Shown: one piece after another, positions 56,799 through 63,266 of the stretch
Layout of the letters: each line of letters begins with the position of its first letter
Position numbering within the stretch: the stretch's first letter is position 1
From: Lachnospiraceae bacterium
GTDB taxonomy: Bacteria > Bacillota > Clostridia > Lachnospirales > Lachnospiraceae
Reading direction: 5' to 3'
Assembly: GCA_900168235.1 (NCBI GenBank)
Contig: FUZG01000017.1
Span: 1 to 63,266 of the forward strand
Length of the DNA: 63,266 nt
The notes under the pieces: generated by a model
The model's database searches: none
What the model was told of the DNA's origin: nothing
What the model saw: only the letters and a program-made list of their open reading frames with translations
Program-made: the position numbers and the translations under genes

Positions 56799-58850
56799 TT
56801 GAATGAGGAAAGCAGTAAGAAATTAAAAACACTTATCATAACGGAGAAACCGTCAGTTGCTAGAGACTATGCGAAGATCCTGAATGTCTCAGGCAGGCAG
56901 AATGGATTCATAGAAAACGGAGAATACGTGATAACCTGGTGCGTAGGTCATCTGGTAGAGATGTGCTATCCGGAAAAATATGATGAAAAGCTGAAAAAAT
57001 GGAATCTTAGAGATCTGCCTTTTTTGCCGGAGACGTACAAATATGAAGTAATAGGAAATGTAAAAAAGCAGTATGAGATAGTAAATAACATGCTGCACCG
57101 TGAAGATATCGGAACTGTCCTCTGGGCAGGAGACTCGGGACGAGAAGGTCAGGTCATCGAGGAACTGGTACGGCGTTACGGTGGTGTTCGTGAGGGAATG
57201 GACGAGAGACGTATCTGGATCGATTCCACTACCGAGGAAGAAATAAGCCGTGGTATCAGGGAAGCAAAGCCCTACACAGAATATGATAACCTCGGAAATG
57301 CAGGTATCATGCGCGGTATCGAGGACTATGCCATGGGAATCAATTTTTCCCGTGCACTGTCAGTACGATATGCCGGCATGCTGAATGATGCAGCAGGTAC
57401 AAAAAAATACGCAGCGATAGCGGTAGGACGCGTAATGACCTGCGTTCTCGGAATGGTAGTCCGCAGGGAACGGGAAATACGTAATTTTAAGGAAACAGTT
57501 TTTTATCGCCTGATAGGAACATTCACCCTGCCGGACGGGCAGTACACAGGTGAGTGGAAAGCAGTAGAGGGCTCGGAATACTTCGGATCTCCGAAAATTT
57601 ATAATGAAAAAGGATTTCTGGAGGAAGAGGATGCAAAAAAACTGATCGAGACTCTTCAGGCAGAGGATCACGCGACTATCCTGTCGGTGAACAGAAGTCA
57701 GGAAAAAAAGAAGCCGCCGCTCCTTTATAATCTCGCAGAGCTTCAGGCGGCATGCTCAAAGAGGTTCAAGATAAGCCCCGAGCAGACGCTGGCAGCGGCG
57801 CAGGAACTTTACGAAAAAAAGCTCACGACATACCCTAGAACCGATGCCCGTGTGCTGTCCTCAGCAGTTGCAAAAGAGATCACGAAAAACTTAAATGGTG
57901 TATTAAAGTATCCTCCTACAGCAGAATTTACAAAAAATATTCTCAACAATAAATTGTACACGAATGTGAACAAAAAACCGTACACGGATGACAGCAAAGT
58001 AACCGACCATTACGCTATAATACCAACAGGAAACGTTTCGGAGTATAATAATGTAAGTGACCTCTGCAAAAGAGTTTACGACATGATAGTCCGGAGATTC
58101 CTTTCAATCTTTTATCCGCCTGCGGTATTTCAGAAGATATCGCTGGAAACTCTGGTCGGAAGTGAGCACTTCTTTACAAATTCAAAAGTGCTGAAAGAAC
58201 CCGGATTTTATGTGATCACAGGGCAGGATAAAAAGATCCTCGCAAAGCAGGAAAAAGCGAAAAAAGCGCAGGATGAAGACAAGGCAGAAAAAACCGAAAA
58301 TCCTGATGACGATTCAGATGAGGAAGAAGAGGAAAATGAAGTAGATCTCACTGCCATCGCAGGCGAGCTGAAAAAAGATCTGGAAGTAGGTATAGCAGGT
58401 TTCAATATGAAAAACGGCAAGACTACGCCTCCTAAGCGGTATACGTCAGGTTCAATGGTGCTTGCCATGGAAAATGCCGGACAGCTCATCGAGGATGAAG
58501 AGCTCCGTGCACAGATAAAAGGCGCGGGTATCGGAACCAGTGCTACGAGAGCAGGTATCATCGAGAAACTCATAAAAATCGGATATCTGAACAGTAAGAA
58601 ACAGACTCTGACTCCCGGAAGGTTCGGAGAAATGGTATATGAAGTCGTGTACCTTACGATGCCGGGAATGTTGAATCCTGAGATGACTGCAAGCTGGGAA
58701 AAAGGACTTGCAGGTGTGGAACGCGGAGAGATCTCCACGAATGAATACCGCGCAAAGCTGGATAAATATGTAGCAAAGTATGTTGAAAAGGTCCGCAGTC
58801 AGGATCTGAGCTTTGTCATCCGGCAAAAGATCAGAGAAATACCAAAGTAA
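56799..58850 (+). CDS. topB: Type IA DNA topoisomerase, TopB-like
   Basis: A 683-residue topoisomerase III-type enzyme that relaxes or decatenates DNA by single-strand passage. Toprim begins LIITEKPSVARDYAKIL; catalytic Y345 is in TTYPRTDA; later motifs NAGIMRGIEDYAMG and GIGTSATRAGIIEKLIKIGY match. The Toprim acidic motif, usually D-x-D-R-E-G-E, reads D112-S-G-R-E-G-Q118, so one metal ligand and the final glutamate are changed. An acidic insert (about 485-525, DDDSDEEEEENE) sits before the C-terminus, and there are no zinc fingers. TTG 56799 with GGAGAT upstream. It overlaps no gene and stands 32 bases before the next. Confidence 0.9.
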   Translation: MNEESSKKLKTLIITEKPSVARDYAKILNVSGRQNGFIENGEYVITWCVGHLVEMCYPEKYDEKLKKWNLRDLPFLPETYKYEVIGNVKKQYEIVNNMLHREDIGTVLWAGDSGREGQVIEELVRRYGGVREGMDERRIWIDSTTEEEISRGIREAKPYTEYDNLGNAGIMRGIEDYAMGINFSRALSVRYAGMLNDAAGTKKYAAIAVGRVMTCVLGMVVRREREIRNFKETVFYRLIGTFTLPDGQYTGEWKAVEGSEYFGSPKIYNEKGFLEEEDAKKLIETLQAEDHATILSVNRSQEKKKPPLLYNLAELQAACSKRFKISPEQTLAAAQELYEKKLTTYPRTDARVLSSAVAKEITKNLNGVLKYPPTAEFTKNILNNKLYTNVNKKPYTDDSKVTDHYAIIPTGNVSEYNNVSDLCKRVYDMIVRRFLSIFYPPAVFQKISLETLVGSEHFFTNSKVLKEPGFYVITGQDKKILAKQEKAKKAQDEDKAEKTENPDDDSDEEEEENEVDLTAIAGELKKDLEVGIAGFNMKNGKTTPPKRYTSGSMVLAMENAGQLIEDEELRAQIKGAGIGTSATRAGIIEKLIKIGYLNSKKQTLTPGRFGEMVYEVVYLTMPGMLNPEMTASWEKGLAGVERGEISTNEYRAKLDKYVAKYVEKVRSQDLSFVIRQKIREIPK

Positions 58851-58881
58851 AAAATCACCGCAAAGGAGCGGGAAAGGATTA

Positions 58882-59559
58882 ATGATCATGAAAGAAGCAG
58901 AAATCAAAAATTTGTACGACCTCAATGAGACACTCGCAGGTGAGTATCTTGCAGGCTTTACTTATCCGTGGGAAGCACTGAAGGGCATTGAAGAGCTGAT
59001 ATTAAAGATCGGCCCCACGCTTGATCCTGAAGTTTACGAGCAGAAGGATGAAAATGTATGGATAGCAAAGTCTGCAAAGGTGTGGCCTACAGTATCCATC
59101 ACAGGTCCGTGCATCATTGGAGAGCGTACAGAGGTGCGTCAGTGTGCCTTTGTCCGCGGTAAAGCGCTTGTTGGAAATGACTGTGTAGTAGGTAATTCTA
59201 CAGAACTTAAGAACGTGATTCTTTTTAATCACGTACAGGTTCCGCATTACAACTATGTAGGAGATTCTATCCTTGGATTCTATTCGCATATGGGTGCAGG
59301 TTCTATCACATCAAACGTAAAGTCAGACAAAAAGCCGGTAGTCGTTAAGTCACGTGATGGAGAAAAGATCGAGACCGGGCTTAAAAAGTTTGGTGCAATG
59401 CTTGGAGATCATGTAGAAGTTGGATGCAACTCAGTCTTAAATCCCGGCTCGGTCATCGGCAGAAACAGCAATATTTATCCGCTGTCCAGAGTACGCGGAG
59501 TTGTTCCTGCAAATTCTATCTTTAAAGATGCTGAAAATATCGTTTCAAAAAATGAGTGA
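58882..59559 (+). CDS. Left-handed beta-helix protein (nucleotide-sugar pyrophosphorylase/acyltransferase-like)
   Basis: A 225-residue protein with hexapeptide repeats (VWPTVSITGPCIIGERTEVRQCAFVRGKALVGNDCVVGNSTELKNVIL) forming a left-handed beta helix, as in the C-terminal half of GlmU and related acyltransferases, without a nucleotidyltransferase domain. Homologues are often called UDP-N-acetylglucosamine pyrophosphorylase in databases; that activity is not supported by the fold alone. ATG 58882 with GGAAAGGA upstream is preferred over the frame's 58813 start, which overlaps the topoisomerase. The end meets the next start (GTGA). Confidence 0.85.
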   Translation: MIMKEAEIKNLYDLNETLAGEYLAGFTYPWEALKGIEELILKIGPTLDPEVYEQKDENVWIAKSAKVWPTVSITGPCIIGERTEVRQCAFVRGKALVGNDCVVGNSTELKNVILFNHVQVPHYNYVGDSILGFYSHMGAGSITSNVKSDKKPVVVKSRDGEKIETGLKKFGAMLGDHVEVGCNSVLNPGSVIGRNSNIYPLSRVRGVVPANSIFKDAENIVSKNE

Positions 59560-59564
59560 ACATA

Positions 59565-60905
59565 ATGAAAAGTGTGACACTGGTCCAGTTTTACATTGAT
59601 TTTTTGAATCGCGGATATCCGTTGATAATCAATATGATAGTGTTTGCGTTCTGCTCGTGGAAGCTTGTCTACAGCAAAACGCGGTCAGAAGATCTGCCGA
59701 AAAAGCTCCTGCTCACATCGCTGCTTTCGATAGACTTTTGGCAGATAGTCACCTTGCCGGCTTTGGGATATTTTGTAAATTATCTCTCAAGCAACGGTGC
59801 GATGCCGAATGAGACCATATATTTACTTAGATTTGGTCTGCAGTTTTTTGTGATGTTACTGCCGGCACCCATAATGTCATATTTTTTGTCAAAACTTGCA
59901 GGGATACCATATTCGCTGAGCTTCTGTTACTATGCCATTTTTGAGACAGCAGAGACAACTGCGATGATCATGGCAGAGCAGTACTGGCAGATTTCTGTAT
60001 TTTTGGTATGCATCATACTGACCTTCGGTTACTGCATGCGGAATGATCTGGCATTTCTGAATGAGAAATGGGAAAAGTTCTCGCATCGGGGGCTTGTGAT
60101 GGAAATAGCCATGACATTTGTTCTGACAGAATCGATCCATATGGGAACGAACTTTACCTATATGGTACAGAACAAGTCAGCGGCAGTGATCCTGAATCAC
60201 TGGATGACAGGGGTTGGATTCCTGGTACTCAGTCTGGAGTGTATCCTGGTTTACCATATGGCATCCACAGCGCATGCAAATGTTGAGAGGGAGATGCTTG
60301 CGGTCCAGCTTCAGGGAGCGCAGGAGAAAACTATCCTTGCTTTTGCGCAGGTTATTGAGCGAAAGTCACCGCAGACAGGCCAGCATGTACTCAGGGTTTC
60401 CGAGTACAGTGCGATCCTTGCGAGAGAATTGGGATTCCCCGAGAGAAAAGTTCAGTATATCCGTATAGCATCCATGATGCATGATATAGGAAAGATCATG
60501 ATACCGAATGATATCCTTGAAAAGACCACAGAGCTTACCGGGGAAGAATTTGACATCATGAAAAAGCATGTGGACTACGGACGCGAGCTCCTCAGTAATC
60601 AGGATGATGAGATAATGAAGCTCGCTCAGGTCATAGCATCCGAGCACCATGAGAGATGGGATGGAAACGGTTACACGAGAGGACTTAAGGAAAATCAGAT
60701 AGATATGTCAGCCCAGATAGTGGCGGTTGCAGATACATTTGATGCTCTGACAAGTAAACGTACCTATAAAGAAGCATGGACTGCGGAAAATGCCAGGGAT
60801 GAGATACTTGCCGAGAGCGGTAAACGCTTTGCACCTGCGGTAGTTGCAGCTTTTGGTGCACGGTTTGATGATATACTTTTCATCCTTGAAACCTACCGTG
60901 ATTAA
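59565..60905 (+). CDS. HD-GYP-like membrane protein with multi-helix sensor
   Basis: A 446-residue protein: about seven hydrophobic segments at residues 15-235 form an N-terminal membrane module, then an HD-GYP-type phosphohydrolase. The HD pair is in MMHDIGKIMIP, the second metal histidines in SEHHERWDGNGYTRG, and DTFDALTSKRTYK follows. The eponymous G-Y-P reads G-Y-T. The family degrades cyclic di-GMP; activity is likely but altered specificity cannot be excluded. ATG 59565 or GTG 59556 may start it; both overlap or adjoin the previous stop. The membrane part resembles a sensor of unknown ligand. Confidence 0.87.
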   Translation: MKSVTLVQFYIDFLNRGYPLIINMIVFAFCSWKLVYSKTRSEDLPKKLLLTSLLSIDFWQIVTLPALGYFVNYLSSNGAMPNETIYLLRFGLQFFVMLLPAPIMSYFLSKLAGIPYSLSFCYYAIFETAETTAMIMAEQYWQISVFLVCIILTFGYCMRNDLAFLNEKWEKFSHRGLVMEIAMTFVLTESIHMGTNFTYMVQNKSAAVILNHWMTGVGFLVLSLECILVYHMASTAHANVEREMLAVQLQGAQEKTILAFAQVIERKSPQTGQHVLRVSEYSAILARELGFPERKVQYIRIASMMHDIGKIMIPNDILEKTTELTGEEFDIMKKHVDYGRELLSNQDDEIMKLAQVIASEHHERWDGNGYTRGLKENQIDMSAQIVAVADTFDALTSKRTYKEAWTAENARDEILAESGKRFAPAVVAAFGARFDDILFILETYRD

Positions 60906-61131
60906 AGGTTTTGATTATTGTTTGTCATAAAATTCACAAAAATCGAATACTTTCCGTTGAAATGTATTAAATTTTGTGAGAAAATAACAATCGTGCTATG
61001 ACGCGTGTCGCTCTATGGCCTTTGGCTGTGGAGAGTATTTTTGAGTAGAAATTGTTCGTTTTTACGTGCGCGTTCGGATACGTTGGCTTCGTGTCCGTTA
61101 AGGTAGACAAAATCTGAAAGGAGAATTTCAC
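60906..61131. other. Leader and promoter region of the scaffold/GGGtGRT pair
   Basis: Contains a candidate promoter TTGTGA 60974-60979 with TG-C-TATGAC (60994-61002, 17-base spacer), and a stable hairpin CGGATACG 61075-61082 / CGTGTCCG 61090-61097 (one G-U). The GAAAGGAG site is at about 61117. The leader of about 125 bases has further stem potential (ACGTGCGCGT). No known riboswitch was recognised. Confidence 0.45.
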
Positions 61132-61824
61132 ATGATTTACACAAAGAAAGTCGAAGAGATGTGCAAAGTTCATCAGGACGTGCACCACGGCTGTGCTCCC
61201 ATTCCGGAAGAAGCGAAGTGGGTTCAGGCCAAGGAAATCAAGGATATTTCCGGTTTCACTCATGGTGTGGGCTGGTGTGCACCTCAGCAGGGTGCCTGCA
61301 AGCTTTCCCTGAACATTAAGGAGGGTATCATCCAGGAGGCTCTTGTAGAGACTATCGGATGCTCAGGTATGACTCAGTCTGCTGCTATGGCTGGCGAGAT
61401 CCTTCCGGGACTTACTGTTCTTGAGGCACTTAATACAGACCTTGTTTGTGATGCTATCAATACAGCTATGAGAGAGCTGTTCCTCCAGATCGTATACGGA
61501 CGTTCTCAGTCCGCTTTCTCTGAGGGCGGTCTTGCAGTTGGTGCAGGACTTGAGGACCTTGGTAAGGGCTTCCGTTCTCAGGTTGGTACAATTTACTCCA
61601 CTCTTGAAAAGGGACCTCGTTATCTTGAAATGACAGATGGTTACATGACAGAGCTCGGTCTTGATGCTGACGACAACATCATCGGTTACAAGTTTGTAAA
61701 CTTCGGAAAGATGATGGACTTCATGAAGGCTGGCGACGATGCTAATACTGCTTTCGAGAAGGCTCAGGGTCAGTATGGTCGTTTTGACGATGCTGTTAGA
61801 ACTATCGATCCCAGAAAAGAATAA
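61132..61824 (+). CDS. IscU/NifU-like iron-sulfur scaffold protein
   Basis: A 230-residue protein with an IscU/NifU-N-like scaffold core: GVGWCAPQQGACKLSLNI and VETIGCSGMTQSAAMAGEILPG. The latter matches the second cluster-ligand cysteine loop of IscU (G-C-x-x-x-x-S-x-x-x), and a third cysteine lies in LVCDAINTAMREL. Extra N-terminal (MCKVHQDVHHGC) and C-terminal regions distinguish it. Known as a partner of GGGtGRT proteins in clostridia. Codon use is heavily biased to GGT, CTT and GCT as in abundant proteins. AAAGGAG precedes the ATG; 22 bases separate it from its partner. Confidence 0.83.
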   Translation: MIYTKKVEEMCKVHQDVHHGCAPIPEEAKWVQAKEIKDISGFTHGVGWCAPQQGACKLSLNIKEGIIQEALVETIGCSGMTQSAAMAGEILPGLTVLEALNTDLVCDAINTAMRELFLQIVYGRSQSAFSEGGLAVGAGLEDLGKGFRSQVGTIYSTLEKGPRYLEMTDGYMTELGLDADDNIIGYKFVNFGKMMDFMKAGDDANTAFEKAQGQYGRFDDAVRTIDPRKE

Positions 61825-61846
61825 TTGAAAAGGAGGACAGACTATA

Positions 61847-62869
61847 ATGGCTGACGAGAATATTGTATTTGAGTCCAAAGAGAGACGTTATGACAACATT
61901 ATCGCAGTTCTTAAGAACTACGGTATGAATTCTATTGAAGAAGCAGTTCAGGTAACAAAGGACGCTGGTCTTGATGTTTACAGCCTTGTTAAGGGTGTAC
62001 AGCCTATCTGCTTCGAGAACGCTTGCTACGCTTACACAGTAGGTGCTGCAATCGCTATCAAGAAGGGCTGCCGTAAGGCTTCCGAGGCTGCCGCAGCTAT
62101 CGGTGAAGGTCTTCAGGCTTTCTGTATCGACGGTTCTGTAGCAGATCAGCGTAAGGTTGGTCTTGGCCATGGTAACCTTGGTAAGATGCTTCTTGAAGAG
62201 GATACAGAGTGTTTCGCATTCCTTGCTGGTCACGAGTCATTCGCAGCAGCTGAGGGTGCTATCGGTATCGCTACAAAGGCTAATAAGGTTCGTCAGAAGC
62301 CGCTTCGCGTTATCCTTAACGGTCTTGGTAAGGATGCTGCAAAGATCATCTCCAGAATCAACGGTTTCACATTTGTTGAGACAGAGCTTGATTACCACAA
62401 GGATGAGCTCAAGATCATTTCTGAGACACCTTACTCCAACGGTCCTCGTGCAGCTGTAAAGTGCTACGGCTCAAACGATGTTCGTGAGGGTGTTAAGATC
62501 ATGTGGCATGAGAATGTAGACGTTTCCATCACAGGTAACTCTACAAACCCGACACGTTTCCAGCATCCGGTAGCTGGTACTTACAAGAAGGAGCGCGTAG
62601 AGGCTGGTAAGAAGTACTTCTCAGTTGCATCCGGCGGTGGTACAGGTCGTACACTTCACCCGGATAACATGGCAGCAGGTCCGGCTTCTTACGGTTTCAC
62701 AGATACTCTTGGCCGTATGCACTCTGATGCTCAGTTCGCTGGTTCTTCATCTGTTCCGGCTCACGTTGAGATGATGGGTCTTATCGGTATGGGTAACAAC
62801 CCGATGGTAGGTGCTACAGTATCTCTTGCTGTATCCCTCGAGGAAGCAGCTAAGGCTGGCAAGTTCTAA
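61847..62869 (+). CDS. GGGtGRT family protein, unknown function
   Basis: A 340-residue protein named after its motif (SGGGTGRTLHPDN, about 263-275). There are no membrane spans or signal peptide. Conserved-looking blocks are LVKGVQPICFENACYAYTVGAA, GLGHGNLGKML and HENVDVSITGNSTNPTRF. Homologues are widespread in anaerobic Firmicutes, next to the IscU-like scaffold, and their function is unpublished to my knowledge. A thiol- or cluster-linked role is inferred from the partner. Codon bias is extreme (nearly all GGT/AAG/CTT), implying very high expression. AAGGAGG precedes ATG 61847. Terminated at 62906. Confidence 0.85.
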   Translation: MADENIVFESKERRYDNIIAVLKNYGMNSIEEAVQVTKDAGLDVYSLVKGVQPICFENACYAYTVGAAIAIKKGCRKASEAAAAIGEGLQAFCIDGSVADQRKVGLGHGNLGKMLLEEDTECFAFLAGHESFAAAEGAIGIATKANKVRQKPLRVILNGLGKDAAKIISRINGFTFVETELDYHKDELKIISETPYSNGPRAAVKCYGSNDVREGVKIMWHENVDVSITGNSTNPTRFQHPVAGTYKKERVEAGKKYFSVASGGGTGRTLHPDNMAAGPASYGFTDTLGRMHSDAQFAGSSSVPAHVEMMGLIGMGNNPMVGATVSLAVSLEEAAKAGKF

Positions 62870-62905
62870 TTTTAGAATAATAAAAATTTAGTCCAAACGT
62901 AAAGG

Positions 62906-62936
62906 ATCCCCGAAGCCTAATGGCTTCGGGGATTTT
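62906..62936 (+). terminator. Terminator after the GGGtGRT gene
   Basis: ATCCCCGAAGCC (62906-62917) pairs perfectly with GGCTTCGGGGAT (62922-62933), followed by TTTT. Confidence 0.95.
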
Positions 62937-62955
62937 TGGGTTATGGGCTTTAGCC

Positions 62956-63006
62956 TGATTCGGGGCTTGGAGTTTTTGCGAATCAAAAATGGAAAGCACC
63001 GAATCA
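62956..63006. repeat. Inverted repeat beside the IS200-like element
   Basis: TGATTCGG (62956-62963) and CCGAATCA (62999-63006) are perfect 8-base arms around a 35-base interior that contains a further GCGAATCA (62978-62985). It may belong to the element's left end or to the target site. Confidence 0.5.
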
Positions 63007-63012
63007 ATAAAC

Positions 63013-63266
63013 CACCCGCTATGCGGGTGCGAGTCAGGTGTTATACAAAAAAGCTACCTTTCTGCCGACAATAAAGTTGTTCAGGCAATATTGCGGAAAG
63101 GAAAGGTAGCTATGGCGAAGAAAGAATATTCGCTCGCGCATACTAAATGGATGTGCAAGTATCATATCGTCTTCACTCCGAAGTATAGGCGAAAAATAAT
63201 TTACAATCAATACAAGGTGGATATAAGAGATATCATCAAGCAACTGTGTAGTTATAAAGGCGTTGA
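63013..63266 (+). mobile_element. IS200/IS605-family element, left part (cut by window edge)
   Basis: A subterminal hairpin CACCCGC 63013-63019 / GCGGGTG 63023-63029, as recognised by TnpA of this family, precedes a transposase gene. The transposase leader has 11-base arms AGCTACCTTTC (63052-63062) / GAAAGGTAGCT (63101-63111), covering the ribosome binding site, as in IS200 where it limits TnpA synthesis. The exact left end was not determined. Confidence 0.78.
63112..63266 (+). CDS. tnpA: IS200/IS605-family transposase TnpA, N-terminal part (cut by window edge)
   Basis: The visible 51 residues begin MAKKEYSLAHTKWMCKYHIV and continue FTPKYRRKIIY, the well-conserved N-terminus of Y1 HUH transposases. 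The HUH and tyrosine catalytic motifs lie beyond the window, so intactness is unknown. The enzyme cuts single-stranded DNA at hairpin-marked ends. Its ribosome binding site (GGAAAGG) is inside a long stem-loop, so translation is restrained. Confidence 0.88.
   Translation, partial: MAKKEYSLAHTKWMCKYHIVFTPKYRRKIIYNQYKVDIRDIIKQLCSYKGV

Noticed and set aside
58208-58738. 176-residue Ser/Phe-rich antisense ORF in the topoisomerase gene
   Set aside because: Antisense to the acidic insert and C-terminus of TopB; composition reflects the opposite strand.

Overview
The window looks like a chromosomal segment of an anaerobic, monoderm Firmicute, most likely a Lachnospiraceae member of the Butyrivibrio/Roseburia type. 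This is inferred from family content, not from a marker gene. The indicators are the cmk-ispH-ribosomal S1 gene order, a six-gene Rnf complex followed by ApbE, YesM/YesN sensor-regulator pairs next to ABC sugar importers without their own ATPase, a clostridial scaffold/GGGtGRT pair, lipoprotein signals with Gram-positive lipoboxes, and strong AGGAGG ribosome binding sites. No rRNA, tRNA or CRISPR array was seen. The window is bounded by partial insertion sequences: the right end of an IS3-family element on the left and the left part of an IS200/IS605-type element on the right.

Layout. 0.5-7 kb: a TetR-type and an RpiR-type regulator, an HI0933-like flavoprotein, cmk, ispH and an S1 protein in a tight run, then a lone cheR. 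7-8.4 kb: REP-like palindromes and a DEDD exonuclease whose C-terminus is encoded by one of the palindromes. 8.8-16.2 kb: rnfCDGEAB, apbE and a membrane-anchored GH25-like protein. 16.2-23.7 kb: a degenerate HNH-AP2 protein, a SleB-type hydrolase, thrC, a cheY-cheX-like pair, a small membrane protein, citrate synthase and a cyclophilin. 23.9-27.6 kb: two tandem secreted proteins that share a C-terminal module, then a 26-residue holin-like toxin gene. 27.7-34.8 kb: an OmpR-type two-component system divergent from an RND efflux pump. 34.8-38.4 kb: a TSCPD protein, a small membrane protein, argH, and asd with a structured leader.

38.5-56.6 kb is a carbohydrate locus made of two modules. Each has a YesM-like kinase, a YesN-like AraC regulator, two permeases and a lipoprotein binding protein. 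They surround a GH31 alpha-glycosidase and a GH127 beta-L-arabinofuranosidase. The arrangement suggests sensing, import and intracellular trimming of arabinose-containing plant oligosaccharides, energised by an ATPase encoded elsewhere. 56.8-62.9 kb carries a type IA topoisomerase with an altered Toprim motif, a left-handed beta-helix protein, an HD-GYP-like membrane protein, and a scaffold/GGGtGRT pair that appears highly expressed.

The most noteworthy non-coding signals are: a dispersed palindrome family whose outer arms change together while the core stays constant (six copies, two of them in a repeated compound unit); a three-way-junction RNA fold at the 5' end of the asd transcript; a toxin mRNA whose ribosome binding site is covered by a hairpin; a 58-nt near-perfect hairpin after the TSCPD gene; and two overlapping small ORFs in the efflux-pump leader. 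No single multi-gene system here is clearly unprecedented. The REP-like family, the GGGtGRT pair and the asd leader are the best candidates for undescribed biology.
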